64,000 bases of DNA, from positions 62,001 to 126,000 of the forward strand of contig NZ_JAEPES010000006.1 of assembly GCF_016634425.1 (NCBI RefSeq), read 5' to 3'. Made by a program: the position numbers and the translations under genes. The first letter of the stretch is position 1. Each line of letters begins with the position of its first letter. This document shows, piece after piece, positions 27,163 through 37,223 of this stretch. The notes under the pieces are model-generated. The model did not search any database. It was not told the DNA's origin and saw only the letters and a list, made by a program, of their open reading frames with translations. This DNA comes from Lacisediminihabitans changchengi (GTDB taxonomy: Bacteria > Actinomycetota > Actinomycetes > Actinomycetales > Microbacteriaceae).

Positions 27163-27447
27163 CTAGTCGAGCTTGCGGTTCTCCAGGCGGTCGATGGCCT
27201 CGTTCTCGAGGTCGTTGTCGAGATCGGTGCTCGTCTTCTTGGAGCGGATGGTGACGACCGAGCGGGCCACGGCATCCCGCTGCTTGGTCAGGAAGATGTA
27301 CGAGAGGCAGAAACTGATCGCGGCCGAACCGATGGCGGCGAAGATCGGGTTCACTCCGACGACGACCAGAATCGCCAGGATCAGGGCGAAGATGCCCAGC
27401 CGAATGGCGGAGTAGACGATCCATTGGCGCGACGGTTTCACGCCCAT
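27163..27447 (-). CDS. DUF4229 family small membrane protein
   Basis: The 94-residue protein has two adjacent hydrophobic segments (WIVYSAIRLGIFALILAILV and PIFAAIGSAAISFCLSYIFL) and a charged C-terminal tail with a KKTSTDLDNDLENEA stretch. That is the layout of the actinobacterial DUF4229 family, whose function is unknown. Members are commonly found among menaquinone genes. The ATG giving MGVKPSRQ is used; a GTG six codons upstream is possible. Confidence 0.75.
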   Translation of the reverse strand: MGVKPSRQWIVYSAIRLGIFALILAILVVVGVNPIFAAIGSAAISFCLSYIFLTKQRDAVARSVVTIRSKKTSTDLDNDLENEAIDRLENRKLD

Positions 27448-27506
27448 CAGTCTAGGCAGCTGCACCTGGGGGCAAGCTCCAAGCAGAGCGGCTTACAATC
27501 TGGTGC

Positions 27507-27842
27507 ATGGTCAGGCTCGGAATCATCCTCGGTCTGGCGGCGTTCGCCTTCTATGTCTTCACGCTCGTGAACGTGATCGTGACGCCGCCGTCACGGGTTC
27601 GCGCCCTGCCGAAGCCCGCCTGGGTTCTCATCTGCTTGATTCCGATCATCGGCGGCATCCTCTGGTTCATTTTCGGCAAGAGCCGTCCCGGTGCCGAGGT
27701 GCGTCTGACGCGCGCCCCAGATGACGACCCCGACTTTCTGCGCTCTCTCGGCGAGGAGAAGGCGCGCGAGAAGCGCATCCGCGACATCGAGGCGCAGCTG
27801 TCAGAGCTCGACGATCCCGACGACACTCCCACTACGAAGTAG
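27507..27842 (+). CDS. PLD nuclease N-terminal (PLDc_N) domain membrane protein
   Basis: The 111-residue protein has two TM segments ([19 protein letters not shown] and [20 protein letters not shown]). The phrase [16 protein letters not shown] is diagnostic of the PLDc_N membrane domain, which here stands alone without a nuclease part. The tail is charged and probably coiled-coil ([20 protein letters not shown]). It overlaps menD by one base (TAGTG), so the two are translationally coupled. Confidence 0.85.
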   Translation: MVRLGIILGLAAFAFYVFTLVNVIVTPPSRVRALPKPAWVLICLIPIIGGILWFIFGKSRPGAEVRLTRAPDDDPDFLRSLGEEKAREKRIRDIEAQLSELDDPDDTPTTK

Positions 27843-29515
27843 TGCCGAATTCTTCGACCGCCTTCGCGGTCTCCGTTCTAGCCGAGCTCGTGGCCCGCGG
27901 GGTGCGCGACGTCGTGTTGTGCCCCGGCTCGCGGTCGCAGGCGTTGGCGCTGGCTGCGGCGGAATTCGAGCGGGCGGGGCTGATTCGACTTCGAGTGCGC
28001 ATCGACGAACGGGTGGCCGGCTTCTTGGCGCTCGGGCTCGCCGTGGAGACGAGGGTGCCGGTCGTCGTCATCACCACCTCCGGCACCGCGGTGGCGAACC
28101 TGCACCCCGCAGTGCTGGAGGCGCACCATTCTGGAGTCCCGCTCGTCCTGATCACGGCCGATCGACCGGGTGAGCTTCGGGGCATCGGCTCGAACCAGAC
28201 CACCGACCAGGTGAGCATCTTCGGGTCTGCGATTCGTTGGATGCGGGATGTCGACGCCCCGAGCGAGCACGGTTTCGACCCTGAACTGCCGGGCGAGCTC
28301 GCCCACGAGGCGTACTCCGCCGCGGCGGGCAATTCCGGCACGCGAACCGGATCGCTGGATGTCGTGCCCGCGACCCCCGGACCGGTTCAGCTGAACCTCG
28401 CCTTTCGTGAGCCGCTCTCCGGGCCGGTGGAGCAACTGCCGTCCATCGAGCGCCGCGAATGGCTCGCACACCCGCGCCAGGGAACGTCGTTGCCCGCGGC
28501 GCCGCAGACCGTCGTGATCGCCGGCGACGGGGCAGGCCCTGAGGCCGAGCAGCTCGCCCACGAGCTCGGTGTGCCGCTGCTGGCCGAGGTGTCGAGTGGC
28601 TCGCGCTTTGGGCGCAACGTCGTGGTCGGATACCGGCGCCTGCTGCAGCAGCTGGAGGGTGAGGTGCGGCGCGCGATCGTGTTCGGACATCCGACCCTCA
28701 GCCGCGAGATCCCGGCTCTGCTTCAGCGCGACGATGTCGAGGCGATCGTCGTGCGTGGCACCGGCGCCGAGGCGTACAACCCCGGGCATCGCGCGCGCAT
28801 CGTGGCAGGTCCGATCAGCATCGCCGGTGCGGTCGAGATCGACCGCGAGTGGCTGGGGACCTGGCTGCGCGCGGATCGCGCACTCATCGAGCCGGCATCC
28901 GTGACCCCCCATGGTGACGGCGCGGGGGCGCTGGCGCGGGAGCAGCTCGCCGCCTACCGCGAGCCGATCACCCGACAGTCGCTGGTGGGAGCGGTGTGGG
29001 CGGCGACCTGGCCGCACGACCGTCTCGTACTCGGGGCGTCGCGCCTGATTCGGGAAGCGGATGCCTCGGTGCCGGGCAAAAAGATCTCGGTTCATGCGAA
29101 CCGCGGCCTCGCCGGCATCGACGGAACCATCGCGACCGGGATCGGCATCGCCCTCGCCAGCCAAGACGCCCCCGGGTCGAGCGCGGCTGGCATCACGCGC
29201 GTCTTGCTCGGTGACCTGGCCACGCTGTACGACGCGGGCGCGCTTCTCTTCGGCGGGGGAGAGTCTCGCCCCCGCATCCAGGTGATCGTGGGAAACGACG
29301 GCGGCGGAACGATTTTCGACAGCCTCGAGGTGGCGGCGACCGCGGCCCCCGAGCCGTTCGACCGCGTGCAGTTCACGCCGCAGAACGTGGACCTGAAGGC
29401 ACTCGCCGCCGCATACGGCTGGGAGTATCGCCGGGCCACCAACCGCGGCGAGCTCGACGAGGCGCTGTCTCCCGGCGCGGCTCCCGTGCTGGTCGAGGTG
29501 CCGCTGCCCCGCTGA
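27842..29515 (+). CDS. menD: SEPHCHC synthase (menaquinone, ThDP-dependent)
   Basis: MenD adds a succinic semialdehyde unit from 2-oxoglutarate to isochorismate. The 557-residue ThDP enzyme opens with [19 protein letters not shown], has the ThDP-activating Glu in [15 protein letters not shown], the [16 protein letters not shown] and DRPGELRG segments, and the C-terminal ThDP/Mg site [14 protein letters not shown] with [12 protein letters not shown]. It starts at GTG. The domain order Pyr-middle-PP is complete. Confidence 0.95.
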   Translation: MPNSSTAFAVSVLAELVARGVRDVVLCPGSRSQALALAAAEFERAGLIRLRVRIDERVAGFLALGLAVETRVPVVVITTSGTAVANLHPAVLEAHHSGVPLVLITADRPGELRGIGSNQTTDQVSIFGSAIRWMRDVDAPSEHGFDPELPGELAHEAYSAAAGNSGTRTGSLDVVPATPGPVQLNLAFREPLSGPVEQLPSIERREWLAHPRQGTSLPAAPQTVVIAGDGAGPEAEQLAHELGVPLLAEVSSGSRFGRNVVVGYRRLLQQLEGEVRRAIVFGHPTLSREIPALLQRDDVEAIVVRGTGAEAYNPGHRARIVAGPISIAGAVEIDREWLGTWLRADRALIEPASVTPHGDGAGALAREQLAAYREPITRQSLVGAVWAATWPHDRLVLGASRLIREADASVPGKKISVHANRGLAGIDGTIATGIGIALASQDAPGSSAAGITRVLLGDLATLYDAGALLFGGGESRPRIQVIVGNDGGGTIFDSLEVAATAAPEPFDRVQFTPQNVDLKALAAAYGWEYRRATNRGELDEALSPGAAPVLVEVPLPR

Positions 29516-29579
29516 ACGGCCTCCCCCGCTGAACGGCCGTCCGAATGATCGGATCGGTGCCGCGGAGTACCCTCGCGGC

Positions 29580-30479
29580 ATGAGCAAAGCGGATAGCGCT
29601 AAGAACACGGCGACAGGCTGGAGCGCGGATGTCCGCGAGCTGCTGAGGGTCGGCCCCGGATTCGACCTGACCGCCGTCGACCCCGACAGCGCGCCCGGCT
29701 TCGAGCTGGGCAAGCGCGGCGGAACGGCAGAGGGGGCGGAGGAGCTCGCCCGCAACGCTCAGGAGCTCAATGATCTGCAAGAGCGGCTCTTCGCCAACAG
29801 TCGCTACGGCGGCACGCGCTCGCTGCTGCTGATCGTGCAGGCCATGGATACGGCCGGCAAGGGGGGAATCGTCGAGCACGTCGTCGGCGAAATCAGTCCG
29901 GAGGGGCTGAGCGTGTATGCCTTCAAGAAGCCGACACCGGAGGAGCTCGAACACGACTTCCTCTGGCGGGTGCGGCGGCGCACTCCCGCTGCTGGCATGG
30001 TCGGCGTTTTCGATCGCTCGCACTACGAGGACGTGCTTATCGGTCGGGTGCGCGCACTCGCCCCCGCCGAGCAGATCGAGCAGCGGTATGGGCAGATCCT
30101 CGAGTTCGAGCGTGAACTTGTCGCTGCGGGCACCACCATCGTCAAGGTGATGCTGCACATCAGTGCCGATGAGCAGAAGAAGCGCCTGGCCGATCGTCTC
30201 GACCGCCCGGACAAGGTGTGGAAATACAATCCGTCAGACGTGGATGAACGCGCGCTCTGGCCGCAGTATCAGCAGGCCTATCAGCTGGCGCTCGAACGGA
30301 CATCGACGACGGATGCCCCGTGGTTCGTGGTTCCCGCAAACCACAAGTGGTACGCGCGCATCGCCGTCCAGCAATTGTTGCTCGGGGCGCTCCGCGGGCT
30401 CGACCTGCAGTGGCCGGCGGTCGACTTCGACGTGGGGGCGGAGAAGACGCGGCTGGCGACGTCGAACCCCGCTGGTTGA
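29580..30479 (+). CDS. ppk2: Polyphosphate kinase 2 family protein
   Basis: The 299-residue PPK2 protein transfers phosphate between polyphosphate and nucleotides. Walker A is VQAMDTAGKGGIVEHV and the Walker B-like motif is GVFDRSHYEDVLIGRV. The lid KYNPSDVDERALWPQY and the closing PADHKWY-like PANHKWYARIAV are present. The single-domain form is class III-like (AMP/ADP use) by length and motifs, but nucleotide choice is not certain. It follows menD after 64 bp. Confidence 0.9.
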   Translation: MSKADSAKNTATGWSADVRELLRVGPGFDLTAVDPDSAPGFELGKRGGTAEGAEELARNAQELNDLQERLFANSRYGGTRSLLLIVQAMDTAGKGGIVEHVVGEISPEGLSVYAFKKPTPEELEHDFLWRVRRRTPAAGMVGVFDRSHYEDVLIGRVRALAPAEQIEQRYGQILEFERELVAAGTTIVKVMLHISADEQKKRLADRLDRPDKVWKYNPSDVDERALWPQYQQAYQLALERTSTTDAPWFVVPANHKWYARIAVQQLLLGALRGLDLQWPAVDFDVGAEKTRLATSNPAG

Positions 30480-30496
30480 GGAGCGCCCGTTTCGTT

Positions 30497-30586
30497 GGTT
30501 GAGTAGGCCGCGACGAAGGAGCAGCCGTATCGAAACCTTGTGGTGGGTCTCGATACGCGTCCTTGTTCCTTGGCAGCTACTCGACC
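30497..30586. repeat. Inverted pair of family A intergenic repeats
   Basis: GGTTGAGTAGGCCGCGACGA...CGTATCGAAACC (left arm) is followed by GGTCTCGATACG...GGCAGCTACTCGACC (right arm), giving an imperfect long inverted repeat between convergent ppk2 and menF. The arms match the single copies at 14087 and 35152. It could fold as a bidirectional terminator. Confidence 0.75.
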
Positions 30587-30598
30587 GGCGGAAGACTG

Positions 30599-31858
30599 CT
30601 ACTCGATCGGGGCGAGGGCCTCGACGATCGGGCGGAACTTCATCCGGGTTTCCAGTAGTTCACGCTGCGGTACTGACTCGCTCACTATGCCCGCGCCGGC
30701 ATATGCCGTGATCGTGCCGTCGCGCACCTGGGCGCTGCGCAGCGCAACGGCCCATTCGCCGTCACCATCCGCGCCGATCCAACCCACCGGGCCCGCGTAC
30801 CGACCGCGGTCGAACGGCTCGAGCTCCTCGATCAGGGCCAGCGCCGTCTTCGTCGGGGTGCCGGCGACCGCGGCCGTCGGGTGCAGGGCGCGCACCAGGT
30901 CGAGCGAGGTGGAGCCGTCGGTCAGTTCGCCCTCGATGTCGCTGGCGAGGTGCCAGAGATTGGGGAGCTTGAGGGTGAAGGGCTGCTCGCTCGCGGTGAC
31001 GTCGGCGCTGTGAGCGCGAAGGGAGGCCAGCACGTTCTGTACCGCGAACTCGTGTTCGTCCTGATCCTTCTGCGAGGTGGCGAGCGCGACGGCCGCAGCC
31101 TGGTCGCTCTCGGCATCCGTTCCCCTCGCGGCGCTGCCGGCCAGCACCCGCGCGGAGACCGAGCCGCCGTCGACGCTCACGAGGGTTTCGGGGCTCGCGC
31201 CGAGGAAGCCGTCGACACAGAACGTCCAGCAGTCGGGATAGCGGGTACCGAGCGCGTCGATCACCCGACGGATGTCCCCGCCCGCTGGCAGCGTCCCCAC
31301 CAGTTCCCGGGCCAGCACCACCTTGCTGAGCTCGTGGTCGTGGATCCGCGACACCGCCGCGGTCACCGCCGCGACGTAGCCGTTGGCGTCCAGCGACCCG
31401 GGGCGGAGCGTCACCTCGATGTCGTCACCGAATGGAACAGCGGGCGGCACCGCAGGCGGAGGAGCGGGATACCCGGCGCCGACCCGCGTGACCCAGCTCT
31501 GATCGACGTCGCGTCCGACGATCAGCTCGGGCACGATCAGCACGCTGGTCTCGGCCGAGTGGTCAGAGAAGGCGAACGATCCGAGGGCAATCAGCCCGGT
31601 GCCGGTGCGGCGGAGCGGGTCGGTGATCGTGGCGGCCGCCACCAGCGTGCGCCACGCGGACGCGGCATCCGCAAACCTGGTCGGGCCGCAGAATTCGAGT
31701 CGCACCGCCTCGCCGATTCCCACCAGACCGAAGCCGCGCCGCGACCAGAGCAGCGGATGCCGCCGGTCGAGCATCGGGACGAGAGGCCCCGGATCAGCGA
31801 TCTCGGTTGTCGTGACGCGAAGCTGAGGAACGCTGGAGGGTGCGGGTGAGGTCGCCAC
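30599..31858 (-). CDS. menF: Isochorismate synthase
   Basis: The 419-residue chorismate-binding enzyme makes isochorismate for menaquinone. The C-terminal half has the family signature: LSKVVLARELVG, CVDGFLGASPETLVSV, VLAGSAARGTDAESD, then LHPTAAVAGTPTKTALALIEELEPFDRGRYAGPVGW and the acidic Mg site. It starts at GTG and is divergent from menG with a 68-bp gap. A siderophore role (EntC-like) is less likely given the surrounding men genes. Confidence 0.92.
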   Translation of the reverse strand: MATSPAPSSVPQLRVTTTEIADPGPLVPMLDRRHPLLWSRRGFGLVGIGEAVRLEFCGPTRFADAASAWRTLVAAATITDPLRRTGTGLIALGSFAFSDHSAETSVLIVPELIVGRDVDQSWVTRVGAGYPAPPPAVPPAVPFGDDIEVTLRPGSLDANGYVAAVTAAVSRIHDHELSKVVLARELVGTLPAGGDIRRVIDALGTRYPDCWTFCVDGFLGASPETLVSVDGGSVSARVLAGSAARGTDAESDQAAAVALATSQKDQDEHEFAVQNVLASLRAHSADVTASEQPFTLKLPNLWHLASDIEGELTDGSTSLDLVRALHPTAAVAGTPTKTALALIEELEPFDRGRYAGPVGWIGADGDGEWAVALRSAQVRDGTITAYAGAGIVSESVPQRELLETRMKFRPIVEALAPIE

Positions 31859-31926
31859 AAGGCAACCCTAATCCTGGTCTCCTGAAGGCCCGGTGACGCC
31901 CAGGTTGCCTCAACTAGACTTGTGGA

Positions 31927-32670
31927 GTGGCCAAGGCAGATCTGAGCAAGCAACCCGGCGAGGTAGCAGCGATGTTTGATGGGGTCGCGAAGCACTACGA
32001 CCGCACCAACGGAGTCCTCTCGATGGGCAACTCCCCGATCTGGCGTTCTGCCACGGTGCGGGCGGTCGCCCCGAAGCCGGGTGAACAGATCCTCGACATC
32101 GCGGCCGGCACCGGTACTAGTTCCGCCGCGCTGGCGAAGTCGGGGGCGGATGTCACGGCAGCCGATTTCTCCCCGGGCATGATCGAGGTCGGGCGCCGTC
32201 GTCATCCGAAGCTCACCTTCGTTCAGGCTGACGCGATGGCGCTTCCCTTCGAAGACAACTCTTTCGATGCGGTCACCATCTCCTTCGGACTGCGCAACAT
32301 CGAAGACCCGAAGAAGGCCCTGAGCGAGATGTTCCGGGTGATGAAGCCCGGCGGGCGCCTCGTCATCTGCGAATTCTCCAAGCCGTCCCGTGCGATCTTC
32401 CGCGCCGGGTATACCGCCTACATGCGTTTCGTCATGCCGCGCATCGTCGGTGCAACGAGTTCGAACCCCGAGGCCTACACGTACCTCGCCGATTCGATCC
32501 GTGACTGGCCCGACCAGCAGACCCTCAGCCAGTGGATTCGTGGGGCCGGGTTCACTCGCGTCGCCTACCGCAACCTCACCTTCGGTGTCGTCGCCCTGCA
32601 CCGCGGACACAAGCCGGCCAAGTCCGCCGTCAAGCGCACCCGTAAGCCGAAAGAGACGACAACACAGTGA
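31927..32670 (+). CDS. menG: Demethylmenaquinone methyltransferase
   Basis: The 247-residue class I SAM methyltransferase has MFDGVAKHYDRTNGVLSMG near the start, ILDIAAGTGTSSAAL (SAM motif I), VTAADFSPGMIEVGR and DAVTISFGLRNIEDP, which are UbiE/MenG signatures. It methylates demethylmenaquinone in the last step. Only a menaquinone pathway is present here, so menG and not ubiE is the proper symbol. It starts at GTG and overlaps the polyprenyl synthase by 4 bp. Confidence 0.94.
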   Translation: MAKADLSKQPGEVAAMFDGVAKHYDRTNGVLSMGNSPIWRSATVRAVAPKPGEQILDIAAGTGTSSAALAKSGADVTAADFSPGMIEVGRRRHPKLTFVQADAMALPFEDNSFDAVTISFGLRNIEDPKKALSEMFRVMKPGGRLVICEFSKPSRAIFRAGYTAYMRFVMPRIVGATSSNPEAYTYLADSIRDWPDQQTLSQWIRGAGFTRVAYRNLTFGVVALHRGHKPAKSAVKRTRKPKETTTQ

Positions 32671-33746
32671 CTCCGAGCGTGCCCACCGCCCGCCGCAGCA
32701 GCCTCAGCTCGGCGCTCGGTCTCGGCGAAAAGCTCTTCTCTTCCGCCAGCGAGCGGCGTTTTGCGCGGGCCATCGAGACCGGCCTGGTCGCCGTAGAAGA
32801 GGGGCTCTCGCACGAGATGTCGTTCGCCGACAATCTTGCGGATGTCACCAGCCGCTACCTGCTCGACGCCGGCGGCAAGCGCGTGCGACCGACACTCACC
32901 CTCCTCACCGCCCAACTCGGCGAAGGAAATAGCGCGTCGGTGATCTCTGCGGCGGAGGCGGTGGAGATCACTCATCTCGCCTCGCTGTACCACGACGACG
33001 TCATGGACGAAGCAAACATGCGACGCGGCGTCCCCACCGCGCAGGTGGTCTGGGGCAACTCGGTCGCCATCCTCACCGGCGACCTGCTGTTCGCCCGTGC
33101 CAGCAAGCTGGTGGCGAGCCTTGGTGAGGCCGCGATCACGCTACAGGCCGACACGTTCGAGCGGCTCTGCATCGGCCAGCTTCACGAGACTGTTGGACCG
33201 CGCGAGGGCGAAGACCCGATCGAGCACTACATCCAGGTGCTGTCGGACAAGACCGGCTCGCTCATTGCGGCAGCAGCCCAGATGGGAATCATCTTCGGCA
33301 ACGCTCCGGTCGAGTTCCGTGTGCCGGTCACCGTCTTCGGCGAGAAGATCGGCATCGCGTTCCAGCTCATCGACGACGTGATCGACCTCTCCGCCGAAGG
33401 GGAGGAGACCGGCAAGACCCCGGGAACCGACCTTCGCTCGGGTGTCGCGACCCTGCCGCTGCTCTACCTGCGTGAACTCGCCCAGACCGACGCGACTGCC
33501 GCTGCCCTACTCGAGCGCATCGAGCGCGACGTGACCGCCGCCCAGTCGCCGGGGGAGTCGGAGCGCGAGGCAGAAATCGCCGCCGCAATCGCCGAACTTC
33601 GCGACCACGAGGTCACCGCCCGCACGCTGGCCGAGGCACATCGCTGGGCACGAGAGGCCGTCGAAGCGCTCGCGCCGCTGCCCGATGGCCCGGTCAAGAA
33701 GGCCCTCACGCGCTTCGCCGACACGATCGTCGACCGCTCGCACTAG
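32667..33746 (+). CDS. Long-chain polyprenyl diphosphate synthase
   Basis: The 359-residue all-helical prenyltransferase makes the isoprenoid tail for MenA. The first Asp-rich motif is LYHDDVMDEANMRRG and the second is LIDDVIDLSAEG; GGKRVRPTL binds IPP. The residues before the first motif are small (ASLYHDDVMD), consistent with a long product, but chain length cannot be fixed. It is translationally coupled to menG. Confidence 0.92.
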   Translation: MTPSVPTARRSSLSSALGLGEKLFSSASERRFARAIETGLVAVEEGLSHEMSFADNLADVTSRYLLDAGGKRVRPTLTLLTAQLGEGNSASVISAAEAVEITHLASLYHDDVMDEANMRRGVPTAQVVWGNSVAILTGDLLFARASKLVASLGEAAITLQADTFERLCIGQLHETVGPREGEDPIEHYIQVLSDKTGSLIAAAAQMGIIFGNAPVEFRVPVTVFGEKIGIAFQLIDDVIDLSAEGEETGKTPGTDLRSGVATLPLLYLRELAQTDATAAALLERIERDVTAAQSPGESEREAEIAAAIAELRDHEVTARTLAEAHRWAREAVEALAPLPDGPVKKALTRFADTIVDRSH

Positions 33747-33797
33747 CTCCCAGTCCGCCGGCCGAACCCGCTTCGGCCTCCGCTACGAAGGACCACC

Positions 33798-35144
33798 ATG
33801 ACCAAACTCAGACTCGCCATCGTCGGCGCCGGTCCCGCCGGAATCTATGCCGCGGACATCCTCACCAAGACCGAGAAGCACTTCGACGTGTCGATCGACC
33901 TGTTCGAGCAGCTGCCGGCACCGTATGGCCTCGTGCGGTATGGCGTCGCGCCCGATCACCCGCGTATCAAGGGAATCATCACGGCGCTGCGGGATGTTCT
34001 CGACTCCGGCCACATCCGCTTGTTCGGCAACGTCGACTTCGGTCGCGACATCACCCTCGCCGATCTGAAGAAGCACTACAACGCCGTCATCTTCTCCACC
34101 GGGGCGATTCGTGATGCGCCCCTGATGATTCCTGGTATCGACCTTGAGGGCAGCTACGGCGCCGCCGACTTCGTCAGCTGGTACGACGGGCACCCGGATG
34201 TCGCGCGCACCTGGCCGCTCGATGCGGCCGAGGTCGGTGTGCTCGGCAACGGCAATGTGGCGCTCGACGTGGCGCGCATCCTCGCCAAGCACGCTGAAGA
34301 TCTGCTGCCGACCGAGATCCCCGACAACGTGTTCGAGGGCCTCAAGCATTCGCCGGTTACCGACGTGCACGTCTTCGGTCGCCGCGGGCCAGCCCAGGTC
34401 AAGTTCTCTCCGCTCGAACTTCGGGAACTCGGCGAACTGCGCGATGTCGACATGGTGCTCTACGACGAGGACTTCGATTACGACGAGGCGTCCAAGGCGG
34501 CTGTCGCCAGCAACAAGCAGGTTTTCGTCATCGACAAGGTGCTGAATCAGTGGCGCGCCCGCGAGACCGGCACGGCCTCTCGCCGCCTGCACTTCCACTT
34601 CTTCGCCAACCCGGTGGAATTGGTCGGAACGGATGCCGTGGAGGCCATCCGCTACGAGCGCACCGTTCCCGACGGGGAGGGCGGCGTCGTCGGCACCGGG
34701 GAGATCCGCGAGATCCCGATCCAGGCCTTCTATCGCGCGGTCGGATATTTCGGTTCGCCGCTGGACGGCATCCCGTTCGATGAGAAGCGCGGCGTCATCC
34801 CCAACCGCGAGGGCCAGGTGCTGAGCGACTCCGGTGAGCAGGTGCACGGCGTCTATGCCACCGGGTGGATCAAGCGCGGCCCGGTAGGCCTGATCGGTCA
34901 CACCAAGAGCGATGCGATGGAGACTATCAAGCACGTCATCAACGACGAGGCCAGCTGGTGGAGTCCCGCCGAACCCGACGAGGCGGCCATCGTGGCTCTG
35001 CTCGAGAGTCGCGGCATCGAGTTCACGACACTCGACGGATGGCACAAGCTGGACGAGCACGAGCTCGCTCTGGGAGCCGCAGCCGAGCGCACCCGCATCA
35101 AGGTAGTTCCCCGCGACGACATGGTCGAGATCTCGAACGCCTGA
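33798..35144 (+). CDS. fprA: FprA-type ferredoxin/adrenodoxin-like NADP reductase
   Basis: The 448-residue flavoprotein passes electrons between NADPH and ferredoxin. It has the N-terminal FAD loop LAIVGAGPAGIYAAD, LPAPYGLVRYGVAPDHP, the NADPH loop VGVLGNGNVALDVARIL, HVFGRRGPAQVKFSP and the closing YATGWIKRGPVGLIGHTKSDA, all of the adrenodoxin-reductase type. It sits 51 bp behind the polyprenyl synthase and is followed by an intergenic repeat. Confidence 0.93.
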   Translation: MTKLRLAIVGAGPAGIYAADILTKTEKHFDVSIDLFEQLPAPYGLVRYGVAPDHPRIKGIITALRDVLDSGHIRLFGNVDFGRDITLADLKKHYNAVIFSTGAIRDAPLMIPGIDLEGSYGAADFVSWYDGHPDVARTWPLDAAEVGVLGNGNVALDVARILAKHAEDLLPTEIPDNVFEGLKHSPVTDVHVFGRRGPAQVKFSPLELRELGELRDVDMVLYDEDFDYDEASKAAVASNKQVFVIDKVLNQWRARETGTASRRLHFHFFANPVELVGTDAVEAIRYERTVPDGEGGVVGTGEIREIPIQAFYRAVGYFGSPLDGIPFDEKRGVIPNREGQVLSDSGEQVHGVYATGWIKRGPVGLIGHTKSDAMETIKHVINDEASWWSPAEPDEAAIVALLESRGIEFTTLDGWHKLDEHELALGAAAERTRIKVVPRDDMVEISNA

Positions 35145-35151
35145 CCTCGTC

Positions 35152-35194
35152 GGTCGAGTAGCGCCCGAGGAACGAGGACGCGTATCGAGACCCC
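35152..35194. repeat. Intergenic repeat, family A (single copy)
   Basis: CGGTCGAGTAGCGCCCGAGG...CGTATCGAGACCCC closely matches 14087-14129. As there, it lies between convergent genes immediately after two stop codons. Confidence 0.75.
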
Positions 35195-35200
35195 GGTCTG

Positions 35201-36664
35201 CTACTGCACCGCGGCGGTCAGCCGCGCGGTGTTGTCGAGCACCTTCGAGCGCAGCGGCCGCGTGAGCCATTCGTCGAGGGTGACCTCGGTGCTGTTCTGC
35301 CGGTAGCTCTCTTCGATCTCGCGCAGGCGGTTCACCGCGTCACGTCCGTGCAGCATGATCGAGATCTCGAAGTCGAGGCTGAACGAGCGCATGTCCATGT
35401 TGCTCGACCCCACGACTGCCACATCGTCGTCGATGGTGAAGTGCTTGGCGTGCAGCAGCGTCGGCGAACGGAACAGCCAAATCCGCACGCCCGCGCGCAG
35501 CAGAGCCTCGTAATAGCTGCGCTGCGCGTGATACACGACCGCCTGGTCGGCGATCTCCGAGGCGAACAGCTGAACGTCGAGCCCGCGATAGGCGGCGTTC
35601 GTGATGGCGTAGAGCATCGAATCGTCTGGCACGAAGTATGGACTCGTGATGATCACCTTGCGCTGCGCGCTGTACAGCAGCGAATCGAACAGACGTAGGT
35701 TGTTTTCCAGGTCGAATCCTGGCCCGCTCGGCACGACCTGGGCATCCAGGGCATGGGGCAGCTTCGGCCGGGCCCTCGTCGGCGTCTCGCGGAGCAGCAG
35801 TTCGTTAGTCTCGCTGTACCAGTCGGTGACGAAGAGCGCGTTGATGCCGGCGACGATCGGTCCCTCGAAGCGCACCATGAGGTCTTTCCAGTGCAGACCG
35901 CGACGGATGTTGGCGCGCTTGTTGTAGCTGGAATCGACGAGGTTCTGCGACCCCGTGAAGGCCTCCTCACCGTCGATCACGACGAGCTTGCGGTGATTGC
36001 GCAGGTCGGGACGCTGGTACTTGCCCTTGAGCGGCTGCACCGGGAGCATCAGCCGCCACTGGGCGCCGATCGCGGTGAGTTTCTTGATCGTGCGGCGGTA
36101 GTGCGGCGAGCGAACGGAGGCGATGTGGTCGAGCAGCACCCGCACCGTGACCCCGCGCCGCACGGCCGCCTCCATCGCGTCGAAGAACGGGGCGGTGGTC
36201 GCATCCCAGGAGACCAGGTAGAACTCGACGTGTACGTAGCGTTCGGCGGTGCCGATCGCCTCGGTCATCGCCGCGAGCGACTCCTCGTATTCGGTGTAGA
36301 ACTTGGCCGTGTTGCCCCCGACGAGCGGCATCGAGCCGAGAGTGCGGTTGAGTTCGACGATGGGCTGCAGCCAGCTCGGGAAGGTCGCGTCGTGGGTGAC
36401 CCGATCCATCCCCTCGGTGGTCTCGAGAATGTAGGCGTTGATCTCCCGCTGCTTCTCGCGCCGCCTCTTGGGCAGCTTGCTGCTGCCGATCAGCAGAAAC
36501 AGGATGATGCCGGCGTATGGGATCAGGAAGATGGCGAGCAGCCACGCGGTAGCCGTCTGCGGCTTGCGGTTCTGCGGCACGTAGATCACCGCGACCACCC
36601 GGATGAGGATGTCGACGACGAGCACCACGATCGCGTAGGTCGCGTCGAACCCTTCGCTGCTCAC
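35201..36664 (-). CDS. cls: Cardiolipin synthase (phospholipase D family)
   Basis: The 487-residue protein has two N-terminal TM segments (the second TAWLLAIFLIPYAGIILFLLI) and two HKD motifs: HRKLVVIDGEEAFTGSQN and HAKHFTIDDDVAVVGSSN. This is the bacterial Cls architecture, which condenses phosphatidylglycerol (or PG with CDP-DG) at the membrane. An N-terminal RKPQTATAWL stretch is typical. The gene is followed upstream, on the same strand, by yajQ. Confidence 0.93.
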   Translation of the reverse strand: MSSEGFDATYAIVVLVVDILIRVVAVIYVPQNRKPQTATAWLLAIFLIPYAGIILFLLIGSSKLPKRRREKQREINAYILETTEGMDRVTHDATFPSWLQPIVELNRTLGSMPLVGGNTAKFYTEYEESLAAMTEAIGTAERYVHVEFYLVSWDATTAPFFDAMEAAVRRGVTVRVLLDHIASVRSPHYRRTIKKLTAIGAQWRLMLPVQPLKGKYQRPDLRNHRKLVVIDGEEAFTGSQNLVDSSYNKRANIRRGLHWKDLMVRFEGPIVAGINALFVTDWYSETNELLLRETPTRARPKLPHALDAQVVPSGPGFDLENNLRLFDSLLYSAQRKVIITSPYFVPDDSMLYAITNAAYRGLDVQLFASEIADQAVVYHAQRSYYEALLRAGVRIWLFRSPTLLHAKHFTIDDDVAVVGSSNMDMRSFSLDFEISIMLHGRDAVNRLREIEESYRQNSTEVTLDEWLTRPLRSKVLDNTARLTAAVQ

Positions 36665-36692
36665 GCGCTAGCCCGCCCCCGGCCCGCGCTGT

Positions 36693-37181
36693 TCATCGGA
36701 AGTTGACGAACTGCAGGTCCACATCGATGTCGGCGCCCTTGAGCAGCGTCATGGTCGCCTGCAGGTCGTCGCGGCTCTTCGAGGTGACCCGCAGCTCGTC
36801 GCCCTGAATCTGCGACTTCACGCTCTTTGGCCCCTCGTCGCGGATGATCTTGGAGATCTTCTTCGCGTCTTCTGACGAGATGCCGTTCTTCAGGGCGATC
36901 TCGATGCGGTACTCCTTGCCGGAGGCGAATGGCTCACCGGCGTCGAGGCTGCGCAGACTGATACCACGCTTGATGAATTTGGCCTCGAGCACCTCGAGCA
37001 CCGCCTTCACGCGGTCTTCAGAAGACGCCTTGAGCAGCAGTTTTTCGCCGCTCCAGTCGACCTCCGCGCCGACATTCTTGAAGTCGTATCGCTGAGCGAT
37101 CTCCTTCTGCGCCTGGTGGAGCGCGTTGTCGGCCTCCATCTTGTCGACCTTGCTCACGATGTCAAAGGTTGGATCAGCCAT
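36693..37181 (-). CDS. YajQ-family nucleotide-binding protein
   Basis: The 162-residue protein is the full YajQ/DUF520 family: [38 protein letters not shown] and the closing [25 protein letters not shown]. Some members bind cyclic di-GMP, but binding has not been shown for all. It is 29 bp upstream of cls on the same strand and divergent from the transglycosylase gene. Confidence 0.95.
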   Translation of the reverse strand: MADPTFDIVSKVDKMEADNALHQAQKEIAQRYDFKNVGAEVDWSGEKLLLKASSEDRVKAVLEVLEAKFIKRGISLRSLDAGEPFASGKEYRIEIALKNGISSEDAKKISKIIRDEGPKSVKSQIQGDELRVTSKSRDDLQATMTLLKGADIDVDLQFVNFR

Positions 37182-37223
37182 GCGAGCAGTTTAAGGGGGG
37201 CGGCCAGGCATGATGGGGGAACC

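Noticed and set aside
27878..29755. 625-codon minus-strand frame
   Set aside because: Antisense to menD, without recognisable domains.
33783..35270. 495-codon minus-strand frame
   Set aside because: Antisense to fprA, which carries clear FAD and NADP motifs.
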